Below, piece by piece: positions 1-5,486 of a DNA stretch of 5,486 nt. Position 1 is the stretch's first letter; each line of letters opens with the position of its first letter. The stretch spans positions 1 to 5,486 of the forward strand of contig JAGVNP010000328.1 of assembly GCA_020053185.1 (NCBI GenBank). The letters are read 5' to 3'. The DNA comes from Deltaproteobacteria bacterium. GTDB lineage: Bacteria > Desulfobacterota > Desulfomonilia > UBA1062. The notes beneath the pieces were generated by a model. That model searched no databases. It was not told the DNA's origin and saw only the letters and a list, made by a program, of their open reading frames with translations. The translations under genes and the position numbers were made by a program.

Positions 1-15
1 ATAAAGAGTAAGACA

Positions 16-2616
16 TTGTCCCAATCAATAAATCACATCGATCAACTTCTATCCCTGATTGACGATGGAGCCCTGGTCCTTACTGTAAACAAGAGACTGG
101 CACGATATATTCAGAAACTCTACGATAACAACCAGCTTAAAAAAAATCTACTCACATGGCAAAGTCCTGATATCTATATGATATCCACATGGATGAGCCT
201 GCTGTTCCAGAAGTTCTCTGATATCCCTGTGTTGTCTCAGGAGCAGTCTCACTATATATGGTCCCGCATAGTTGCAGATAATGTGGATAAACTTCTCCAT
301 CTGCACGCAGCAACATCACGGGTACAAGACGCATATAAAATCATCCATGATTATCTTATTCCTCTTAGCAAAGACGAATTATTCACAGAAGAATCTGAAA
401 AATTCTTCGCATGGAAATCTTCATTTGAAGACTTGTGTCATAAACAGAATGTGATTCCGGCTGAAAAAATCTCCAAAGAGGTAATAAAGGCTTTACAGGC
501 CGGGCTTATCCAGTCTCCCTCAAAAGTTATATTCTGCGGGTTTGACGAGATTACGCCTGTTGAAAAATCTCTTATCGAAACACTTGGAGCCAATGGTTCT
601 CAATTATTCTTCTGGGAACCGCAGATCATCTCTGATCAGACGCCAAAACTTATTCAATCCCCTTGCCCGGAAGATGAAGTAGCTCTACTTGCGAGGTGGG
701 TGCGCAATCTACTGGATCAGGGAAAAGAAAATATTGCAGTGGTAGTGCCTGAACTGAATTTTTACAGGCCATTGATCGAACGCGCTTTTGGCCAGGAGCT
801 TGTGCCTGAGTCTGTGCTTCCAGGATCTTATGCTCAAATGCCATTCAATATCTCCCTTGGTATACCCTTGAATACCATAGGTCCTATCGCAATTGCACTT
901 GAAGCGTTGGGAAGTAATCCGCATGACATACCTCTTGAGGCAGCAAGCTTGCTTCTTCGAAGCCCTTATCTTGGAAAATCATGGGACGAACTCAATGAAA
1001 GGGCGTTTCTTGATCTTAAGCTTAGGGAATTAAATAAACTGACAATTTCATTCAAAGAGATCATAAACCTCTCCAAAAAACTGGATAAGGCTAAAAGTTT
1101 TTCGCTACTGCTCCAGTCCTTTGCAGAATTGAAAAAACATGAGCCATCAAAAGCCTATGCAAGCTCCTGGGCACGGCATTTTTCGAAACTCCTTGCATGT
1201 CTTGGATGGCCAGGGCCTCGCACAATTGACAGCACCGAATACCAGGCTATCTCATCCTGGCATGAAGTACTCGACACCTTCATATCAATGGACACAGTAG
1301 CTTCTCCAATGTCTTTTTCAGATGCCGCAAGCCATCTTAAATGGTCAGGATCCTCGCATATATTCCAACCAGAAACTCTACATGCCCGCGTAGAGATCAT
1401 GGGAATACTCGAAGCATCGGGCATGACATTCGATCATCTCTGGCTCCTTGGCATGCGCGAAGATGCTTTACCTGAATCTGTGAACCCAAACCCGTTCTTG
1501 CCAATAACTATGCAAAAAACCTTTGGCGTTCCCCGATCTTCAGTAGAAAAGGAACTAGAGTTCAGCAGACGCGTGATGCAGCGACTTTTTATAAATTCTC
1601 CCCATACAATCGCAAGTTATCCTAAACAGCGTGAAGGTCAGGACACCTCCCCCTCAAGACTAATGAAAGAATTCAACTTTGAAGAAACAGCTCTTGAAAA
1701 GTTCCCTGACCATAGCCTTGTCTCATGCCTTATGAGAGAGCGCGAACCGATTGAATCGATCCAGGACTTTCAGATAACTCCGTCAAAGGATGCTGTTGTG
1801 GTTTCAGGCGGCACTGAAATCCTCAAGAACCAGGCACTCTGCCCTTTTAAAGCATATGCTCTCCACCGGCTAAAAGCTTCCATGCCGGAGATTGCCGAGT
1901 CTGGGCTCAGTGCAAAAGAACGCGGCATTATCATACACACAGCACTGGAAACAGTTTGGAAAAAATTAAAAGATTCTTCTCGCCTCGCTGAAAAGGAATA
2001 TGTAGAACAGATTGTAAAACAGGCTGTCAAAGAAGTATTCGATCAACGCTTTAAAGATCCTACAGAATCCCGCTATATTTCAATCGAGAAAGACAGGACA
2101 AAAGATCTTCTCATGGAGTGGTTCAACATGGAAACAGCCAGACCTGAGTTCAAGGTCATATCAACAGAAGCCCGGGATACCATATCCATTGGCGACCTTT
2201 CTTTACGCATAAAAATCGACAGGATCGATGAGCTGGACAAGGGAAAATTCCTTGTGATTGATTACAAAACAGGAAATGTGAGTAAGGGCGACTTGATGAA
2301 AGACCGTCTTACAGAGCCGCAATTGCCTCTGTATGCGCTCAAGACAAAAAATGTGGAGGCACTTGCTTTTGCAAAGATAAAACCAGGTGAGTGCAAATTT
2401 ACCGGCTTTATGTCAGAAAGCGACATCTCTATTCCAGGCATCGACACTCAAAAAGATAAAACATGGGAAGATATCTTACGGCAATGGGATACAAAGCTGA
2501 ACATTCTTGCAAAAGAATTTATGGAAGGTCTGGCTGAAGCAGCGCCTGAAGATGCGGAAAACACATGCAGGACATGCTCTCTTCAGCCATTATGCAGGAT
2601 TTATGACGCTAGGTGA
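16..2616 (+). CDS. addB: AddB-like subunit: inactivated helicase fold plus Fe-S PD-(D/E)XK nuclease (TIGR03623-like)
   Basis: Probable nuclease subunit of a cytoplasmic AddAB-type complex that resects double-strand DNA ends for RecA-dependent repair. The N-terminal half (about residues 1-590) looks like a helicase fold without a motor: at the Walker A position, LTVNKRLARYI (22-32), there is no GKT. Family-like blocks follow: GFDEITP (175-181), IAVVVPEL (240-247), FNISLGIPL (277-285), and an EASG...DHLWLLGM segment (466-480). The C-terminal nuclease shows GIIIH (H641), E718, IDRID (D735), IDYKTG (D749, K751) and QLPLY (Q769, Y773). C609 with C851, C854 and C860 matches the AddB 4Fe-4S arrangement. 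The 866 residues fit TIGR03623-like proteins (about 900) and are shorter than Firmicute AddB. The TTG start at 16 leaves the usual short lead before residue 18; the frame is open to base 1 and the next ATG is codon 55, so a start left of the window is possible. The stop overlaps the AddA-like gene. The family is sure; equivalence to characterised AddB is by homology. Confidence 0.93.
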   Translation: MSQSINHIDQLLSLIDDGALVLTVNKRLARYIQKLYDNNQLKKNLLTWQSPDIYMISTWMSLLFQKFSDIPVLSQEQSHYIWSRIVADNVDKLLHLHAATSRVQDAYKIIHDYLIPLSKDELFTEESEKFFAWKSSFEDLCHKQNVIPAEKISKEVIKALQAGLIQSPSKVIFCGFDEITPVEKSLIETLGANGSQLFFWEPQIISDQTPKLIQSPCPEDEVALLARWVRNLLDQGKENIAVVVPELNFYRPLIERAFGQELVPESVLPGSYAQMPFNISLGIPLNTIGPIAIALEALGSNPHDIPLEAASLLLRSPYLGKSWDELNERAFLDLKLRELNKLTISFKEIINLSKKLDKAKSFSLLLQSFAELKKHEPSKAYASSWARHFSKLLACLGWPGPRTIDSTEYQAISSWHEVLDTFISMDTVASPMSFSDAASHLKWSGSSHIFQPETLHARVEIMGILEASGMTFDHLWLLGMREDALPESVNPNPFLPITMQKTFGVPRSSVEKELEFSRRVMQRLFINSPHTIASYPKQREGQDTSPSRLMKEFNFEETALEKFPDHSLVSCLMREREPIESIQDFQITPSKDAVVVSGGTEILKNQALCPFKAYALHRLKASMPEIAESGLSAKERGIIIHTALETVWKKLKDSSRLAEKEYVEQIVKQAVKEVFDQRFKDPTESRYISIEKDRTKDLLMEWFNMETARPEFKVISTEARDTISIGDLSLRIKIDRIDELDKGKFLVIDYKTGNVSKGDLMKDRLTEPQLPLYALKTKNVEALAFAKIKPGECKFTGFMSESDISIPGIDTQKDKTWEDILRQWDTKLNILAKEFMEGLAEAAPEDAENTCRTCSLQPLCRIYDAR
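1840..2595 (+). other. RecB-family nuclease domain with 4Fe-4S cysteine staple (in AddB-like protein)
   Basis: This is residues 609-860 of the AddB-like protein. The catalytic set of a PD-(D/E)XK exonuclease of the RecB/AddB/Cas4 type is complete: H641, E718, D735, D749 and K751, followed by the QxxxY helix (Q769, Y773). One cysteine (C609, in ALCPFKAY) precedes the domain and three follow it as C-x2-C-x5-C (C851, C854, C860). In AddB of known structure the same one-plus-three pattern holds a 4Fe-4S cluster that pins the C-terminus to the nuclease. An active, cluster-bearing nuclease is inferred from these residues; cluster occupancy cannot be seen in sequence. Confidence 0.9.
2596..2616 (+). 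promoter_or_regulatory. Internal ribosome binding site and 14-base gene overlap
   Basis: AGGA (2596-2599) lies inside the last codons of the AddB-like gene, three bases before the ATG (2603) of the AddA-like gene. That spacing is shorter than the usual five to nine. The upstream gene ends at TGA 2614-2616, so the two reading frames overlap by 14 bases. A ribosome ending the first gene would be over the second start, which suggests one transcript and translational coupling, giving matched amounts of two partner subunits. Coupling is inferred from the geometry. Confidence 0.6.
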
Positions 2617-5486
2617 TAAAGAAATAAGAAAACGTGCGCTTGATCCAGGACAATCATTTATTGTCCAGGCTCCTGCAGGCTCCGGAAAGACTGAGCTGCT
2701 TGTGCAGAGGTTTTTGCGTCTCCTTTCGATTGTAAAAAAACCAGAAGAAATTCTCTGCATCACGTTCACGAGAAAAGCTGCACAGGAGATGCGCACCCGC
2801 GTCCTAAATGCTCTGGATCGCGCCGAAAAAGGAATGATCCCAGAAACTCCTCATGAAACAGAGACATTAACCCTTGCAAAAAACGCAATGGAAAAAAATA
2901 GGGAGCTGCACTGGGATGTATTGGAAAATCCTTCCAGACTGAAGATACAGACCATTGACAGCCTTTGCAGCTTTCTCACACGGCATATGCCTTTTTTAAG
3001 CGGCTTTGGCGACCAGATGGCAATTGCAAAAGATGCTGAACTACTCTACACAAAGGCTACGCGGGCAACCCTTGAAATGGTAAATGAGCCAGGGCCTTAT
3101 AGCAATGTTATAGCAAACGCACTTTGCCATTTGGACAATTCTCCCCAATTACTTGAACGCTTGCTTGTATCCATGCTTAAGCGACGCGATCAATGGCTGA
3201 ATTATACCCATAAAGATGCAAAAGACAGATCTTTGCTTGAAAGCAATATCTCTAAGGCTGCCATCTCTCACCTTGAAAAGCTGAAAAAGAGTTTTCCTGA
3301 AAACCTGAAAATCAGTCTTGTGCAGGTTGCATCATTTGCTGCAAAAAATGTTGATGAGAACTCAAAGATATCTTTGCTAAAAGATATGACTGATCTTCCT
3401 GCAGAAAATACCGATGCTCTTTGCCTCTGGGAGGGAATCGCTGAACTCTTGCTTATAAAAGACAAGCCTCAAGCAAGGTCGTCAAATGGAATTAACAAAA
3501 CCATTGGTTTCCCTTCAGATAAAAAAGAACCATATGCATCCATGCGAAAAACCATGCAGACGCTTGTGGAGGATCTTGCCAATTACCAGGATCTTATCGA
3601 ATTGCTTGATCAGACGCGCAAGCTCCCTGATGCCACTTATGAAGATTCTCAGTGGGAGATTTTAGACAGTCTTCTTCACACTCTAAAACTCGCTGCATCC
3701 CATCTTTTGCTTGTGTTTGAAGAACATACCGAGGTGGACTTTATCGAGGTTGCACAAGCTGCTCTCAATGCTCTTGGCACAGACGAAACACCCACTGACC
3801 TGCTTTTGCGGCTGGATTATCTCATACAGCACATTCTTGTGGATGAATTTCAGGACACCTCCTTTACACAATTCAATCTGCTCAAAAAACTTATTGCCGG
3901 ATGGATGCCGGGTGATGGAAAAACCTTATTTCTTGTGGGAGATCCCATGCAGTCTATCTACCGCTTCAGAGAAGCGCAGGTCGGCTTGTTTCTTCGTACA
4001 ACAAAAAATGGGGAAATAAACAGCATCGCCCTGGAGCCCCTTGATTTGAGCGCTAATTTCAGATCTCAGTCAGGAATCGTAGACTGGGTAAATGCGACAT
4101 TTTCAGATGTGTTTTTACAAAACGATAACAGCACCATAGGCGCAGTGCACTATGCCCCGATGCAAGCAACAAAAGAATACGAGCGCTCTCCAGTCATAAT
4201 CCATCCTTATATTCAAAAGGCAGATGAAGCAGAAGCTGAGGATGTACTCAATATAATTACGCAATGCATAAAAAATTATCCGGAAGAGCGCATTGCTGTG
4301 CTTGTCCGTTCAAGGGATCACATCGCAAAAATCCTAACCAAACTCAGAGACAAAAAGATCACATTCAAGGCAGAAGAGATCGAAGAACTCAGCAAAAAAC
4401 CTGTTGTCCAGGAACTCTTTGCTCTTACAAGGGCTTTATTCCACCTTGGGGATTCCATTGCATGGCTTTCTGTTTTGAGGGCGCGCTGGTGCGGGCTTAT
4501 GCTCAATGATCTCTATATCCTGTGCCGTGATGCACATTCTCCAATCCGTGCGTTGCTGCATGATGCTTCCAGGATTGAAAAGCTCAGTGATGATGCAAAA
4601 ACAAGACTACAAAGGATAGTACCGGTTCTGGACAAGGCTTTTGCGCACATTTCAAGGCGGCCCTTGAGGGATCAGGTGAGCGCATGCTGGATTGCATTAG
4701 CTGGGCCTAGCTGCATTGCTGATGAGGAGCTTCCCGATGCAGAGGCCTTCTTCTCATTGCTTGATTCCATTGACTCAGGCTCTATGCCGGATTCCATGGA
4801 AGCTCTTTATGATATGCTCTCAGGCCTCTATGCAAAGGCTGATCCTTATACTGTGCAGCCCATAGAGGTCATGACCATACACAAGGCTAAAGGTCTGGAA
4901 TTTGACACTGTGATCCTCCCAGGCCTTGGAAAACGAACAAAGGGCATTGAAAAACCTCTTGTCAGGTGGATAGAGCATCCTGACTATGGGGTACTTCTTG
5001 CACCTGTTGAGCGCAAGGGTTCTCAGGATAAAGACCGGACCTATCGCTATATAAAAATGCTCGAAGATGAAATGGATGATCAGGAAGAACGGCGGGTCTT
5101 ATATGTTGCATGCACGAGAGCTAAAAAACAGCTCCATTTGCTGGGACATGCAGAGCCGGACAAAAAACCTTCGAAAGATGCTCTACTCTCTTTTCTATGG
5201 GAAAAGCTGAAAGACCAATTTGAACAGATCCAGGAGCATTCTACATCTGAAGAGGCAGCAGTCCAGAAATCACATCGAAAAATTACCCGAATCCCCAAAG
5301 ACTGGCAGATGATATCAATTCCTTCCAGGGTGGCGAGTCATGGCATTGAAAAAATAATTCCTTCTGACCTTGGAAAAACCGAGTATGTAGAGTGGCTGGG
5401 AGAACCTGACCGTTTTATCGGCACTGCAGTGCACAGGCTATTTGAGCGTATCTGCATCGAGGGAATACATGAATGGGATAAAAACC
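2603..5486 (+). CDS. addA: AddA-like UvrD/Rep (SF1A) helicase-nuclease subunit, 3' end beyond window
   Basis: Probable ATP-driven 3'-5' DNA translocase of the AddAB-type complex. The frame is open for 961 codons to the window edge. SF1A motifs occur in order: Q-motif Q17, Walker A APAGSGKT (23-30), Ia TFTRKAAQEM (54-63), Ib QTIDSLC (116-122), Walker B VDEFQDTS (413-420), III GDPMQSIYRFREA (446-458), IV LSANFRS (482-488), V MTIHKAKGLEFD (757-768), VI EERRVLYVACTRAK (828-841). All key ATPase residues are present (K29, D414, E415, Q450, R487, R839). RRDQWL (194-199) and WCGL (629-632) resemble proteobacterial RecB-like helicases paired with TIGR03623 proteins. IGTAVHRLFERI (939-950) is the GxxxH opening of a C-terminal RecB-type nuclease whose acidic catalytic residues lie outside the window. 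ATG 2603 gives 22 residues before the Walker A segment and has AGGA upstream; ATG 2552 is also open in frame but would add 17 unlikely residues. AddA proteins usually run about 1,100-1,250 residues, so the last few hundred bases are missing. UvrD, Rep or PcrA are excluded by the long insert between Ib and II and by the nuclease start. Confidence 0.94.
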   Translation, partial: MTLGDKEIRKRALDPGQSFIVQAPAGSGKTELLVQRFLRLLSIVKKPEEILCITFTRKAAQEMRTRVLNALDRAEKGMIPETPHETETLTLAKNAMEKNRELHWDVLENPSRLKIQTIDSLCSFLTRHMPFLSGFGDQMAIAKDAELLYTKATRATLEMVNEPGPYSNVIANALCHLDNSPQLLERLLVSMLKRRDQWLNYTHKDAKDRSLLESNISKAAISHLEKLKKSFPENLKISLVQVASFAAKNVDENSKISLLKDMTDLPAENTDALCLWEGIAELLLIKDKPQARSSNGINKTIGFPSDKKEPYASMRKTMQTLVEDLANYQDLIELLDQTRKLPDATYEDSQWEILDSLLHTLKLAASHLLLVFEEHTEVDFIEVAQAALNALGTDETPTDLLLRLDYLIQHILVDEFQDTSFTQFNLLKKLIAGWMPGDGKTLFLVGDPMQSIYRFREAQVGLFLRTTKNGEINSIALEPLDLSANFRSQSGIVDWVNATFSDVFLQNDNSTIGAVHYAPMQATKEYERSPVIIHPYIQKADEAEAEDVLNIITQCIKNYPEERIAVLVRSRDHIAKILTKLRDKKITFKAEEIEELSKKPVVQELFALTRALFHLGDSIAWLSVLRARWCGLMLNDLYILCRDAHSPIRALLHDASRIEKLSDDAKTRLQRIVPVLDKAFAHISRRPLRDQVSACWIALAGPSCIADEELPDAEAFFSLLDSIDSGSMPDSMEALYDMLSGLYAKADPYTVQPIEVMTIHKAKGLEFDTVILPGLGKRTKGIEKPLVRWIEHPDYGVLLAPVERKGSQDKDRTYRYIKMLEDEMDDQEERRVLYVACTRAKKQLHLLGHAEPDKKPSKDALLSFLWEKLKDQFEQIQEHSTSEEAAVQKSHRKITRIPKDWQMISIPSRVASHGIEKIIPSDLGKTEYVEWLGEPDRFIGTAVHRLFERICIEGIHEWDKN
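5420..5486 (+). other. Start of AddA C-terminal PD-(D/E)XK nuclease domain (cut by window edge)
   Basis: Residues 940-961 of the AddA-like protein begin with GTAVH (G940, H944), followed by the helix RLFERI. This matches the first motif of the RecB/AddA nuclease fold (GTxxH). It shows that the helicase does not stop after motif VI and belongs to the AddA/RecB class. The residues that decide whether the domain is active (the D, D-x-K and QxxxY motifs) fall beyond base 5486, so activity cannot be judged here. Confidence 0.75.

Noticed and set aside
1155..1424. Antisense open frame of 89 codons, with similar ones at 1770-2030 and 5080-5298
   Set aside because: All lie opposite conserved coding sequence of the two large genes, lack convincing ribosome binding sites and look like chance shadows.
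2552..2602. Alternative upstream ATG at 2552 for the AddA-like gene
   Set aside because: It is in frame and open, but it would add 17 residues unlike AddA N-termini and has no better ribosome binding site. ATG 2603 gives the expected distance to Walker A.
2592..2606. Four-codon ORF (ATG 2592, stop TGA 2604-2606) ending on the start of the AddA-like gene
   Set aside because: It could be read as a leader peptide, but it has no clear ribosome binding site and sits wholly inside the end of the first gene. Chance is the simpler explanation.
2666..2683. Direct repeat CAGGCTCC, two copies ten bases apart
   Set aside because: It falls in the Walker A coding region (QAPAGSGK) and follows from the Ala/Pro/Gly/Ser codons there. 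Two short copies do not make a repeat element.
3711..4019. Open frame of 102 codons on the plus strand inside the helicase gene
   Set aside because: It lies out of frame over Walker B and motif III of the AddA-like gene, whose reading frame is intact and strongly conserved. Its translation resembles no family I know.
5421..5432. Perfect 12-base palindrome GCACTGCAGTGC
   Set aside because: It encodes the conserved GTAVH nuclease motif in frame, so the protein explains the bases. There is no loop, T-run or second copy to suggest an operator or terminator.
1..5486. A novel defence or mobile system
   Set aside because: Helicase-nuclease pairs occur in some anti-phage systems, but every domain here matches the AddAB repair architecture. 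No integrase, methylase, toxin, reverse transcriptase, inverted repeats or array is visible.

Overview
The window holds two adjacent plus-strand genes and almost nothing else. Together they encode an AddAB-type (RecBCD-like) helicase-nuclease for double-strand break repair. Both are read directly from the sequence and neither shows a frameshift or internal stop. The first is an AddB-like protein. It has a helicase-like N-terminal half with no Walker A loop, then a RecB-family PD-(D/E)XK nuclease with a four-cysteine iron-sulfur pattern. The second is an AddA-like UvrD/Rep superfamily 1 helicase with the complete set of SF1A motifs. It runs off the right edge just as its own C-terminal nuclease domain begins.

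Layout: bases 1-15 are an open in-frame lead-in with no clear promoter. The AddB-like gene is called at 16-2616 from a TTG start and its true start could lie left of the window. The AddA-like gene starts at 2603, overlaps the end of the first gene by 14 bases in another frame, and is open for 961 codons to base 5486. No stretch of 300 bases lacks a gene. I see no RNA gene, mobile element, CRISPR array, attachment site or terminator.

By established family knowledge, AddA is the ATP-driven motor with one nuclease, and AddB adds a second nuclease and a DNA-scanning helicase-like fold. The pair resects broken ends, and in characterised systems responds to Chi-like sequences, leaving a 3' strand for RecA. 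The sequence signatures fit a subgroup best known to me from proteobacteria: GFDEITP, FNISLG and DHLWLLGM in the first protein, and RRDQWL, WCGL and FREAQVGLF in the second. The first protein resembles the roughly 900-residue AddB relatives called 'probable DNA repair protein' (TIGR03623).

The host is therefore a bacterium, probably Gram-negative. By eye the base composition is moderate to somewhat AT-rich, with frequent AGA/AGG arginine and lysine codons, so it is not one of the GC-rich beta- or gammaproteobacteria where this subgroup is common. Genus-level assignment is not possible. I found no previously undescribed system; the interest lies in details of this AddAB pair.
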